Positions 1-8,340 of a stretch of DNA of 64,000 bases are shown piece by piece; within the stretch, counting starts at the first letter, position 1; each line of letters begins with the position of its first letter. Origin of the DNA: an uncultured archaeon. Its GTDB lineage: Archaea > Thermoplasmatota > Thermoplasmata > Thermoplasmatales > Thermoplasmataceae. Location: positions 1,002,457-1,066,456 of the forward strand of contig CP009479.1 of the NCBI GenBank assembly GCA_000965745.1, given 5' to 3'. The translations under genes were made by a program, and so were the position numbers. The notes beneath the pieces were generated by a model. The model was not told where the DNA came from. It was given only the letters and a program-made list of their open reading frames with translations, and made no database searches.

Positions 1-1226
1 CTGAACACTGGAGCCCCTTTTATGTGGTACTGAAGCTTCGCCCCCTGGGAGGCTCTTCTTCTCCTGAACGAGAGATGGCTGATCAGGATTATGATCCACG
101 TAAAAATTGCTCCGAACACAGCTATTCCGAAAAGGTCCAGATACGCAGATGTTGCACCAAAGCTGTAATCAAGATAAATCGAGAACGCGATTCCGATTGC
201 AGCTATGATCAGTGCATTGAAGGGGACCTTGAACCTGTTCAGTTTCCCGAATGCGTCAGGTGCCCTCTTGGCTCTTGAGAGAGAGAACAGCATTCTTATC
301 GTGAGGTAAATGTCTGTGTTGCTGCTTGACAGTGCTGCAGTCAGCACAACAAAATTCATCAGTGCTGCAGCAAAGGGGATTCCAATAAGGCCAAAAGCTG
401 TTACAAACGGGCTCTCTGAAACACCGGCCTGAGTCCATGGGACCATTCCAACCATGATGAACAGGGATATCACGTAGAAAAGAACCAGCCTTACAACCAT
501 TCCTCTCATTGCCCTTGGAACACTCTTGCCAGGGTCAGAGGATTCACCAGCAGTTACTGCAACAACCTCCACACCGATATAGGAGAAAAGAGCAACAACA
601 GTCGCAAGCCATACGCCTTTGAAACCATGGGGGAAGAACCCTCCGAACGCTGTGTAGGCTGGTGTTATTCCGAACCTTGTAGCGCTAAGGAGCACGAATC
701 CTCCCAGGATTATGAACACGATGATCGTAACGACCTTTATCATGCTGAACCAGTATTCGAAGGTTCCAAACGCTTTAACAGCTATTGCGTTGACAGACAG
801 AAGGAGCAGTGCAAATATGCCAATCCAGACCACGGGAGTTACTCCGGGGAACCAGAGCTGCATATATATTCCGGCTGCAACCATCTCACCGCCTATTGCA
901 ATTATCTGAGCAAACCAGTACACCCATCTCACAATAAATCCGGCATAATCGTTGATATAGGTTTCAGCGAAATTACCGAAAGAACCAGCGGAGGGCATCT
1001 CTACAGACATCTCTGAAAGGGCTATCATAACTGTAAGTGCTATGAAAGCGCCTATCATATATGAGAAGACAACTCCGGGGCCAGCGAGGCCAACGGCGAA
1101 ACCACTTCCGAGGAACAGACCTGTTCCAATGGCCGAACCAATAGAAATCATCAGCATCTGCCCGGAAGTAAGTTTTCTCTGGAGTCCAGCTTCCCTCTCC
1201 ATTATAGATTTTTCTTTTTCTACCAT
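1..1226 (-). CDS. APC-family amino acid permease, C-terminus beyond window
   Basis: Secondary transporter for amino acids or related amines in the cytoplasmic membrane. Reading the minus strand from ATG at 1226 gives 408 uninterrupted codons that run off the left edge, so the stop codon is not in the window. Residues about 30-42 hold the IGTGLFLGSG segment of transmembrane helix 1 that forms the substrate site in the APC superfamily (AA_permease type), and repeated hydrophobic helices follow. A GTG one codon upstream is an alternative start; a TGA lies just before it. Substrate cannot be told from sequence. No neighbouring gene suggests a pathway; it stands alone in front of an AT-rich gap. 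Confidence 0.85.
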   Translation of the reverse strand, partial: MVEKEKSIMEREAGLQRKLTSGQMLMISIGSAIGTGLFLGSGFAVGLAGPGVVFSYMIGAFIALTVMIALSEMSVEMPSAGSFGNFAETYINDYAGFIVRWVYWFAQIIAIGGEMVAAGIYMQLWFPGVTPVVWIGIFALLLLSVNAIAVKAFGTFEYWFSMIKVVTIIVFIILGGFVLLSATRFGITPAYTAFGGFFPHGFKGVWLATVVALFSYIGVEVVAVTAGESSDPGKSVPRAMRGMVVRLVLFYVISLFIMVGMVPWTQAGVSESPFVTAFGLIGIPFAAALMNFVVLTAALSSSNTDIYLTIRMLFSLSRAKRAPDAFGKLNRFKVPFNALIIAAIGIAFSIYLDYSFGATSAYLDLFGIAVFGAIFTWIIILISHLSFRRRRASQGAKLQYHIKGAPVF

Positions 1227-1942
1227 CACTATTCACCATTAAACAGGCACAACTTCTTATTTCCAATTCGAAGGCATGCCCGTACTTCTCCAGAACAAGA
1301 AAACCTGCTGCGGATGCCGCCTCCATCCCAGAAATAACATCGGAGAGAGTACTTGCCCAATCCGGTGCAGGATTGCGCGGCATGCTATCCCATGGGTCTC
1401 AGGATTGTACCTCAGTGGACACAGGTCTACAAAGGTCTTGAACTAGATTGGTCGTACATACAATTTGCAACTATAAAAATTCTTCCGTAAACTGAAATAT
1501 AAAACTTAAAAATAGTTAGATCTCACAAAAATAAACAATTATGGATTTAATTATATAAACTATTTGTAAAACATATCTCGATACAAACTTGAAAATCTTA
1601 TCATACCCATCAACGGTCTGGAAATATTCTCATATCTATTGGCGCATAAAGTAATGCTATATTTGGTATAACTACATTTCTCATGCATTTCTCATTTCAG
1701 AGTCTTCTTTCAGTAATTTATTCCAAAAGTGACTTGTCACCGGGCTGATAAGTTTTTTAAGATCACCAAATTGCAGCATTTTATGGAAGTGGGTTCGGCT
1801 GATCTATGTAATTTGCCGTAAGACCGGTCTCCACCACATAAAATACACGACTTAATTCGAAGCATAATTATATTTTAATATTTCTTCAACTGAATTATTC
1901 AAGGTATAAAGTTTAATAGGAGGTTTTCAATCGATAAATGGC
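1227..1942. other. AT-rich intergenic region with one possible gene remnant
   Basis: About 700 bases without a convincing intact gene. On the minus strand 1261-1383 encodes a short peptide with the string DWASTLSDVISGMEAA, which resembles the C-terminal FAD-binding end of flavin oxidoreductases, but it is cut by a TGA just upstream of 1383 and runs into the permease gene, so it would be a remnant at best. From about 1490 the sequence turns strongly AT-rich and carries several box A-like stretches. AGGAGGT at 1918-1924 is a strong ribosome-binding site for the small gene that follows. Confidence 0.4.
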
Positions 1943-2143
1943 ATGTTTCATGCTGGCGATAATCTGAAAAAGATGCTTGAAAGGGAGATTGCGTATTACA
2001 GGGCACAAAATGAAAATTTGAAGAAAGAGTTGTCTGACCTTGAGAAGACATACAGCAACAACAGGACGAGATTGGAGATTATCAGCGTAGATTATGAAGA
2101 AAGCGAGGAAATGATAAGAATCCTCAAATCCCTGACAAAATAG
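1943..2143 (+). CDS. small coiled-coil protein, unknown function
   Basis: A 66-residue, strongly charged, helical protein rich in Glu, Lys and Leu, with heptad-like spacing through residues about 10-60 that suggests a single coiled coil. No signal peptide or membrane segment. It is preceded by AGGAGGT at 1918-1924, a clear Shine-Dalgarno in a genome where many genes look leaderless; the spacing to this ATG is long (18 nt). An ATG at 1938 lies closer but its frame stops after nine codons. The next gene begins 8 nt after the stop, and it too encodes a coiled-coil protein, so the two are probably co-transcribed and may bind one another. I do not recognise a family. Confidence 0.55.
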   Translation: MFHAGDNLKKMLEREIAYYRAQNENLKKELSDLEKTYSNNRTRLEIISVDYEESEEMIRILKSLTK

Positions 2144-2151
2144 GTGATGTA

Positions 2152-2490
2152 ATGATTCTCGATAAACTTGAAGATATCATGGACCTGGATGACAGTGAAA
2201 GAGAGGAGTTCCGTGATAACTACTTCCAGTACGAGGATGAGATCATGGAACTGGTAAAATTATACCAGAAGAATCAGGAGATGAGCGAGAAGAAGATTCG
2301 CCTCCACTCCCAGCTGGCCAGGTTCAATTTTGACATATACGAGACCTGGATGGAGTTGCACAAGAATGCCATAACGCTGAGCTCATACAGGGCAGAGATC
2401 AATCTGAGGAGCATAGACATTGAAAAAAGCCTCATGAAGAAACTGGATGAAATCATCGAAAAGTATGTTCTCATTGAAAAGTTTGCATGA
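2152..2490 (+). CDS. small coiled-coil protein, unknown function
   Basis: A 112-residue soluble, acidic, predominantly helical protein. Residues 1-30 are rich in Asp and Glu, and 35-110 read as long amphipathic helices with a central aromatic patch (FNFDIYETW at about 63-71). It follows the preceding coiled-coil gene by 8 nt and is presumably in the same transcript. No catalytic motif, metal site or transmembrane segment is visible. An adapter or scaffold role is a guess from composition only. Confidence 0.55.
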   Translation: MILDKLEDIMDLDDSEREEFRDNYFQYEDEIMELVKLYQKNQEMSEKKIRLHSQLARFNFDIYETWMELHKNAITLSSYRAEINLRSIDIEKSLMKKLDEIIEKYVLIEKFA

Positions 2491-2534
2491 GAGACAGCAA
2501 ACTTAATCAGTGAAGGCGGATACTATATTCAGCA

Positions 2535-2921
2535 ATGAGTGCAAAGCCAGGACCAGACATCTGGAACAGCATAGTCTCCAAAGTTCTGATATGCAACAGG
2601 ATGATTATCCCAAAATTTCTTCCTGACGGGACGGAAATGCCACACCCTACTGAGAGTGGGCTTTTCAGGAAATCTGTTGGGGAAAGGAAAGGGCAGGTTG
2701 CAGATTGGAGGGCCTCTGTCAGCGGGTCAGACAGGGGAGTGCATGTAGTCGAATTCAGGAACTGCTATTCCATCCACGTGGACCAGTATGACCCCTACAA
2801 GAAGCCGGTCGAGCACATAATCTACGACAGTCCCAGGACAGGTGCAGCATTAGCGATTGCAGGTTTGGGAATACTCACTGCTGCAAGAGTCCTGTCAAGA
2901 GCTAGACGGAAGAAGCTATAG
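2535..2921 (+). CDS. C-terminally anchored small membrane protein (paralogue of 20773-21246)
   Basis: A 128-residue protein with a soluble N-terminal part and one hydrophobic segment at about residues 103-120 followed by a basic tail, the layout of a tail-anchored protein with its bulk in the cytoplasm. Just before the membrane segment (residues 70-94) it carries HV-x-E-F ... YSIH-x-D-x-x-DP-x-K-x-PV-x-H. The same pattern, at the same place relative to the anchor, occurs in the otherwise different 157-residue protein at 20773-21246, so the two belong to one family. I know of no function. It follows the two coiled-coil genes by 44 nt in the same direction. Confidence 0.6.
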   Translation: MSAKPGPDIWNSIVSKVLICNRMIIPKFLPDGTEMPHPTESGLFRKSVGERKGQVADWRASVSGSDRGVHVVEFRNCYSIHVDQYDPYKKPVEHIIYDSPRTGAALAIAGLGILTAARVLSRARRKKL

Positions 2922-2989
2922 AACTGCTGAATCCCGATTGGCTGCACCATGAATTATTACATATATCAGTAGCATATGGGTTGCATGGT

Positions 2990-4618
2990 ATGGAAGGGGC
3001 CATATTTTACCTGTATATTCTTGGTGCTGTTCTTGCAACGTTCGCAAGAATATGGCTTCTGATGGGCGTTTCCATACTTATAGCTCTTATCATGGGCATA
3101 CTGGCTGCAAGGGTAAGATCGGCTGGGGCAATTATCATACCTCTTACAAATGTACTTCAGGCGGTCCCGGTAGTATCGTTTTTTCCCATCATACTCGTCT
3201 TCTTTCTTGTGAGAGTTCCGGGCGGGCTTGGAATTGAACTGGCCTCTGATTTTCTCATCATCACCGCCCTTGTATGGAACCTCATACTTGGAGTCTACGA
3301 GGCTGTAAGCCACATTCCGGAGCACTTCGACAACGTGGGGCGCGTTTACAGGATAAGCCTCTGGAGCAAGATAAAAAAACTGTACATGCCGGCCTCGTAC
3401 CCTACGATTGTGTCAAACATCATGCCTTCGTTTGCAAGCGGGCTTTTCTACATAACCCTGAGTGAGGTGATAGCGATTGGGAGCAGGACATACCAGGTCT
3501 TCGGGGTAGGGGGCATAGCACAGGAACTTGTGGCCTCATACAATTTCGGTGGGGTGCTCGTGCTTCTTGGGATGCTCGTAGTGGGAATATCCCTGAATTT
3601 CTATTTCATCATAAACCCGCTTCTAAAGAGAACAGAGAAATACACTTTTGACACGACGGCTGCAATAGAAAGCCGGGAAGAACGCCGTATCAGGGAAAAT
3701 GTGTTCCTGTCCAACATATCAAGAAGGGTGAATCAGGTTGTGAATACCAGTGTCAGCGCTGTAACTGCCATCAACAGGTTCATGAATCCAAGGTCCCGTC
3801 GTGAAAGGAGGAGGTCACAGTTCCCCATACCTGAAAGGTCTCTCAATATTGTAGTAGGCCTGCTTCTGGTAGCTTCACTTTCAACCATAGTCTACCTCAT
3901 TGCCAGATCGGGCTTTGCCGAGGCCTTCACCTCCTATTTGCTGAACATCGGGTTCATAAAAAGCCTCATTATCGGAGTTTCGTACGATCTTCTCCGCGTG
4001 CTCATAGTATTCGCACTCTCACTCGTTACCATGGTCCCTCTTGCGATGTATTTCGGCAACAAGGGGCAGAAAAGCAAGATGTCCACTGGCGTATTCCAGA
4101 TACTCTATTCCATACCTGCACCAATTTTTTACCCTCTGATTGTAGTCTTCCTCACTCCATTTCTCGCAAAATATATGGGGGCGGACCTGGCATTCGAGGT
4201 CAACGTGATAATAATAACATTTCTTTCGGCAGCTGCATACATATTCTTCAACGTTTACGGAGCAGTCAGGGCTATTCCCACTGAACTCAAGACTGTCACC
4301 AAAGTCTTCGGCCTCAAACGCTCCAGGATTACAAGATACCTGACATTTCCTGCCAGCATTCCGGCACTGATCACAGGTTCTATGGCCGCAATAGGGAGCT
4401 ATTGGGGAGGGTTAATGGTTGGAGAATATACTGTTGTAGGTGATACCCATTATTCTGTCTCAACCGGCCTGATGGCAATGCTCGACAAAGCAATTGCGAC
4501 AAACAACCTGCTGGAGGCGGATGCCATCGACATTTTCATGGTCGTAATTATTGTGGCAATATCATTCCTGCTCTTCAGGCGCCTCTACTCATACTCGAAG
4601 AGAAAATACACATATTGA
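2990..4618 (+). CDS. ABC transporter permease with two fused BPD-type domains
   Basis: A 542-residue inner-membrane protein made of two copies of the binding-protein-dependent permease fold. Each half contains an EAA-type cytoplasmic loop that docks on the ATPase: one near residues 104-135 (EAVSHIPEHFDNVGRVYR) and one in the second half (GAVRAIPTELKTVTKVFGL). A hydrophilic, basic linker separates the halves. The spacing of the loops is that of the nitrate/taurine/sulfonate class. The ATG at 2990 was preferred to an in-frame TTG at 2981. No ATPase or substrate-binding protein is adjacent; the only ATPase of matching class in the window is at 50279-51034. A membrane-protein gene, now damaged, follows at once. 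Confidence 0.8.
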   Translation: MEGAIFYLYILGAVLATFARIWLLMGVSILIALIMGILAARVRSAGAIIIPLTNVLQAVPVVSFFPIILVFFLVRVPGGLGIELASDFLIITALVWNLILGVYEAVSHIPEHFDNVGRVYRISLWSKIKKLYMPASYPTIVSNIMPSFASGLFYITLSEVIAIGSRTYQVFGVGGIAQELVASYNFGGVLVLLGMLVVGISLNFYFIINPLLKRTEKYTFDTTAAIESREERRIRENVFLSNISRRVNQVVNTSVSAVTAINRFMNPRSRRERRRSQFPIPERSLNIVVGLLLVASLSTIVYLIARSGFAEAFTSYLLNIGFIKSLIIGVSYDLLRVLIVFALSLVTMVPLAMYFGNKGQKSKMSTGVFQILYSIPAPIFYPLIVVFLTPFLAKYMGADLAFEVNVIIITFLSAAAYIFFNVYGAVRAIPTELKTVTKVFGLKRSRITRYLTFPASIPALITGSMAAIGSYWGGLMVGEYTVVGDTHYSVSTGLMAMLDKAIATNNLLEADAIDIFMVVIIVAISFLLFRRLYSYSKRKYTY

Positions 4619-4637
4619 GGACAGGGGAGGTCGGAGA

Positions 4638-5226
4638 GTTGAAAAACTTACTTATGCTCGACTTATAAGATATGGGCCTGAGGGGAACGCTGTCCGGTTC
4701 AAAGGTGCGGCAATCAGGCTTTCCTGCGAGCTGATTGTCACGGCAGTTGGAGCTTATTTTTCATACACATCAATCGGGATACCGATGTACAACGCCAATG
4801 AAAACGTCATCAGTTCCACAGTCACTTCACTGGTCTATTCATTCCTTCTGGTCTTTGGAATCTATGTTTTCAGCACTGATCTGTCCATTCGGCTGGAGAA
4901 GCAACGGCCGTCCGCGCTTAAAATCGTTATACTATCAGGAGTCGCTTTATCAATAGTCTCTCTGCCATTCTTGATTTACTATGACTTCTATTACAGTTAC
5001 TCTACGGTGATCTCAGGATCTCAACACTATCTACCCATATGCTGTTCAACCCGGCATGCCATTCTTGCTGGGTCTGTTCATCGCCTTCATTGCATGGAGC
5101 CAAATGTTTGTGCGGTGGGCCAGAAAAGGAGGCATAGGCGTGAGAGCCAGGCGTTTTGTAAGGACCTCAAAATACAGTGTGAAAATCCCGTTCAGAGACA
5201 AGGATGGTAACCATGACGACAAATAA
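4638..5226 (+). pseudogene. membrane protein gene with +1 frameshift and no start codon
   Basis: Directly downstream of the fused permease. The first frame encodes hydrophobic helices (for example TSLVYSFLLVFGIYVF) up to about 5010; the protein then continues convincingly one base over, with SQDLNTIYPYAVQPGM, a further membrane helix and a basic tail, ending at TAA 5224-5226. In that second frame a TGA sits at 5008-5010, so the switch must lie at about 5008-5030. A strong ribosome-binding site (GGAGGT, 4626-4631) stands in front of GTT at 4638, where a GTG would be expected; no ATG or GTG occurs in this frame before about 4783. Two independent lesions suggest decay rather than one sequencing error. 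Possible accessory subunit of the transporter. Confidence 0.6.
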
Positions 5227-5252
5227 ATTGTTTGAGAATTGGGTCTTAGGTT

Positions 5253-5606
5253 CTACATCTCTTTGAAAATTTCGTCGTATATGTTCGGAGGTTCCTCTTC
5301 AACAACAGGCGCGTTTGCCGCTTTGTAGATATTACTCTTCTTGTATACCCATTGGTTAACTCTCCAGGTCTTCCCCCTGAAGATATTCACCTCTTCCCTG
5401 TGCGGTTCAAGGAATCCAAATTCCTCTAGATTGTAGAAAATATCTCTCTCTGGGGCGGACAGCGTGTTGTCTAGAACGTAGTCGTCGTAGCCGAAGAAAG
5501 AAAGAACGAAGTCGCAGAGGTCTTCCACGTCTCCGTGAGCCATCCCCTTTCGGCCGTATGTTTTTTCGAGTGCCTTAATTAAAATCTCTCTAGTCATAAC
5601 GGCCAT
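5253..5606 (-). CDS. conserved small protein, probable winged-helix type
   Basis: A 117-residue acidic soluble protein. Its N-terminal 45 residues (ILIKALEKTYGRKGMAHGDV and the following LCDFVLSFFGYDD) and the middle part with LEEFGFLEPHREEV look like a helix-rich winged-helix fold; the C-terminus is a low-complexity acidic tail. I recall similar proteins of unknown function in Thermoplasmata (DUF6015-like), but could not verify this. TATA-like stretches lie at about 5617-5640 on the minus strand. A second ATG three codons in (5597) is an alternative start. It stands alone between convergent and tandem neighbours. Confidence 0.6.
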   Translation of the reverse strand: MAVMTREILIKALEKTYGRKGMAHGDVEDLCDFVLSFFGYDDYVLDNTLSAPERDIFYNLEEFGFLEPHREEVNIFRGKTWRVNQWVYKKSNIYKAANAPVVEEEPPNIYDEIFKEM

Positions 5607-5710
5607 ATGGAATCTTGCATATAATATATCTAAATATATTAAGCTTGTCCCAATTTGTTAATGGTTCTACGAATTACGTATTGTTTAAAAAAGCCTTAAA
5701 CTACCCAGTT

Positions 5711-6649
5711 TTAGAGCGTTATCACCTCTGCTGACACGTTTTCTAGTGCTTTAAGCGTAACGTTGTTGCTCAGGCTGAATACATCATCTTCATTCAGCTT
5801 GGTATTTTCCGGGGTTTCAAGGAGCCCGCTGCCTTTTAGCATGCGCAGGACCGACTGATTCCCGATCTTTATCTCTGCCTTCTCCCCGGACTTCACGAAG
5901 TATTCCTTGATCTCCTTTCCGTTCTGGGAGAAGATTGTCTTCGTGTAGCCCCACTCTTCATCCTCCCTGTTTGAATACTCCTTTCTGATTATCTCCAGAT
6001 CCTTCTCGCTGTCAACTCCAATCCACATGGTCTCTTCCCTGTATGCACCAGCCATTTTCAGGTTTGCAATCTGCGGGAAAACTGTTGTCTCTATGTCTTT
6101 GTTCAGGTATTCCTTGAAAAAATGGGGAAAGACATCTTTCTTGATGTAGTACAGCCCAGAGTTGATGTAGTAGTCCAGGTAGGGTTTCTCAACGAAATTC
6201 ACTATCTGTTCACCGAGTGTTTCCACAACGCCAAACGGGCTCTTCATTCTGGAAATAAACATCACGAGGCCGTAAGGTGAATTCACGGCGAATTCAACAA
6301 ACCTGTTGAAATTCATGTCCGTTATAGTGTCGCCATTTCTCAGCACTATATCCTCATCGGAAATCTCATTCAGCAAGCCCCTGAGGGAAAAAAGGGTACC
6401 TAGGGGCTTATCCTCTCTTAAATAGTGGAATCTCAGCCCTTTGCTCTCCTTGCCGTACCTTTCCTCTATCTTGTCGCCGAGATAACCCGAAAGGATGTAG
6501 ACATCCCGGACGCCCATATTTCTAAAATCGAACAGCTGCCTGTCCATTATTGTGTAGTCATCTTTAATCCGGATAAGGGGCTTAGGCACGGCATCGGTAA
6601 TTGGTTTCAGTCTCTTTCCGTAACCACCTGCCAGAATGGCTCCGATCAT
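5711..6649 (-). CDS. NDP-sugar pyrophosphorylase family nucleotidyltransferase
   Basis: A 312-residue protein of the RmlA/GlmU-like fold that couples a sugar 1-phosphate to NTP. The N-terminus MIGAILAGGYGKRLKPIT holds the nucleotide-binding signature, followed by PKPLIRI, a GD(T) metal site (RNGDTITDMN) and VEKP in the sugar pocket. The last about 80 residues form an extra beta-rich tail not needed for catalysis, perhaps regulatory. The start at 6649 was chosen over upstream TTG/GTG codons because a box A (6671-6680) lies 26 nt before it, fitting a leaderless mRNA. Which sugar is used cannot be told; surface glycan synthesis is likely. Confidence 0.85.
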   Translation of the reverse strand: MIGAILAGGYGKRLKPITDAVPKPLIRIKDDYTIMDRQLFDFRNMGVRDVYILSGYLGDKIEERYGKESKGLRFHYLREDKPLGTLFSLRGLLNEISDEDIVLRNGDTITDMNFNRFVEFAVNSPYGLVMFISRMKSPFGVVETLGEQIVNFVEKPYLDYYINSGLYYIKKDVFPHFFKEYLNKDIETTVFPQIANLKMAGAYREETMWIGVDSEKDLEIIRKEYSNREDEEWGYTKTIFSQNGKEIKEYFVKSGEKAEIKIGNQSVLRMLKGSGLLETPENTKLNEDDVFSLSNNVTLKALENVSAEVITL

Positions 6650-6670
6650 AAGACGGTAATGCACCAAGTT

Positions 6671-6680
6671 TATATTTAAA
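6671..6680 (-). promoter_or_regulatory. box A of the nucleotidyltransferase gene
   Basis: TTTAAATATA on the minus strand, centred 26 nt upstream of ATG 6649; decides that start against TTG 6667 and GTG 6664. Confidence 0.6.
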
Positions 6681-6715
6681 TTCCTGAAGGAATCAGGGCG
6701 GGTCCCCCGCGGTCT

Positions 6716-7261
6716 TCATGGCATACTGTCCAGGGGTTCAGTGACTCCTACAGTGCTCATCTGCCTGTCATTTTCTATTGCTTCCCTTACGCCATTCCAG
6801 ATCTCACCATTGGTCAGCCATCGGGAACCGTCTTCCTCGATCTTGAATCCGAGCGTAACTTCCCTGTAAAGGACATTTTCGGGAAGTTGCGGGAATTTTC
6901 TGGATTGGAAATTAACAGAGCCCCTGACGTGAAAGAGTCTCCACTTCTCCTTGGAGTGGCTGGATATCTCATCAGCCACTGCGGAAAGTGAAGCGGTGTT
7001 CCCTGATCTTACCCAGGCGACAAGAAGATCCACAGGCCCGTTCCTCCAAAGATTCTTTCTTATGGCATCAATGAGCTTATCCCGGTCACTGTAGTCGACA
7101 GAAATGGGAACAATCCTCTCTGAGAGAGGGCCGGCTTTATTTATCAGTGCTTCGAGCCTGGACCAGCTTCTTCCTATAACGGACACGCACTGGTATCTAT
7201 CAGCAAGCCAGATAACAAGATCTGAAAGCATGCCAGTGCCTCCAATAACGAGAGCCTGCAT
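6716..7261 (-). CDS. short-chain dehydrogenase-like Rossmann protein
   Basis: A 181-residue protein starting MQALVIGGTGMLSDL, the glycine-rich dinucleotide loop of NAD(P)-binding Rossmann proteins, followed by VSVIGRSWSRL typical of NADP-preferring members (Arg after the second strand). It is shorter than classical SDRs (about 250 residues) and no clear Tyr-x3-Lys pair is visible, so catalysis by the usual mechanism is doubtful. It lies 66 nt upstream of the nucleotidyltransferase in the same direction, but that gene has its own promoter. Confidence 0.6.
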   Translation of the reverse strand: MQALVIGGTGMLSDLVIWLADRYQCVSVIGRSWSRLEALINKAGPLSERIVPISVDYSDRDKLIDAIRKNLWRNGPVDLLVAWVRSGNTASLSAVADEISSHSKEKWRLFHVRGSVNFQSRKFPQLPENVLYREVTLGFKIEEDGSRWLTNGEIWNGVREAIENDRQMSTVGVTEPLDSMP

Positions 7262-7467
7262 GATTTATAATCCCTTCTGGATATTTAGATGCTGTTATCC
7301 AGCCCAAAAAGGTTCTTTCAAGCAAACAATACCTGCAAGGAATAATTCGGGCGCGCAATGGCAGAATCTTTGCATGCTTACCAGCTGTTCTCGGCTGTTT
7401 CACGGTTGCTAAATTCCGTTCCTGACCTTTCAGCCGATAAAAAAGCAATAAAGGTAAACCGAAAGGA

Positions 7468-7476
7468 ATTTAATAC
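7468..7476 (+). promoter_or_regulatory. box A of the CBS-protein gene
   Basis: ATTTAATAC centred about 26 nt before ATG 7498, consistent with a leaderless transcript. Confidence 0.5.
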
Positions 7477-7497
7477 AGATCATATTGATATTTCACT

Positions 7498-8340
7498 ATG
7501 CCAAACAAAGTCTCTGAAATCATGACAAAGGATCCCATATTCCACACGGTTCCGAGTTCACCAAATGAGGTTGTCAAGAAGTTAATCCAGAACAGCATAA
7601 CAGGTATGCCCATGGCAGATAACAAGGGCAAGTATGTTGGCATGATCAGCAGGCGTGATATATTCAACAACCCTTCCGAAACCCAAACGGCCATGGTGAT
7701 GAGGAAAGCCAGCGCTGTCCTGGATTCTGACAGCATAGAGAGCGCAGCACTTGAAATGCTCCACCAGAGGAGGAGGCACATAGCAGTCGTGAACGCGGAC
7801 AATCGCATTGTTGGAATCCTGACTCCACAGAACTTCCTGCCAATTATCAGAGAAAAGTTTGGCGACACAAAGGTCAAGAATGTGATGATGAGCCTCTGCG
7901 TCCCAATATGGGATGAGACCCCTATCAACGTTGTTCTTTACTCCATGAGCCTCTCCGGTGTGTATTCATCGCCGGTAATCGACTCAAATGAGAAATTTGT
8001 GGGCCTCATCACTGACAGGGATATATTCGACAAGGTCGATCTTAAGCCCCAGACCATGCTGGCGGAATCAGGCATTGCAGATGATGAAGATCCCTGGTCA
8101 TGGGGCGGCATAAGAAATGTAATGACATACATGATCGAGAAGAATTACATAAAACTCCCTAAAACTCCCGTTAAGGACATAATGGTTAAGGAACCTGCTG
8201 TAGTCTACAAGAATGACAAGCTGAGAGAACTGGTAAAGACCATGGAGGTGAAAAACTTCAACCAGCTTCCGGTTCTTGAGAGCGAAGGCAAATTAATCGG
8301 AATGCTATACGACATCGAATTAATGAGCGTATTTGCATGA
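7498..8340 (+). CDS. protein with four CBS domains
   Basis: A 280-residue protein made of two Bateman modules. The repeats begin VSEIMTKDPIFH (about residue 5), AMVMRKASAVLDSD (about 62), VKNVMMSLCVPIW (about 127) and VKDIMVKEPAVVY (about 222); each is followed by a variable strand and a D-x-x-G-x-x-x-G turn such as DNKGKYVGMISRRDI. CBS pairs bind adenine nucleotides and usually sense energy state for a partner protein. No catalytic domain is fused. Its TGA overlaps the ATG of the decayed glyS gene (ATGA), so the two were once an operon. Confidence 0.85.
   Translation: MPNKVSEIMTKDPIFHTVPSSPNEVVKKLIQNSITGMPMADNKGKYVGMISRRDIFNNPSETQTAMVMRKASAVLDSDSIESAALEMLHQRRRHIAVVNADNRIVGILTPQNFLPIIREKFGDTKVKNVMMSLCVPIWDETPINVVLYSMSLSGVYSSPVIDSNEKFVGLITDRDIFDKVDLKPQTMLAESGIADDEDPWSWGGIRNVMTYMIEKNYIKLPKTPVKDIMVKEPAVVYKNDKLRELVKTMEVKNFNQLPVLESEGKLIGMLYDIELMSVFA

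Noticed and set aside
973-1383. 136-codon minus-strand ORF across the permease start
   Set aside because: Out of frame with the clear amino-acid permease; only its first 40 codons show any protein-like character and are treated as a possible remnant.
5008-5030. Programmed +1 frameshift
   Set aside because: No slippery run or conserved stop-linked signal, and the start codon is also missing.
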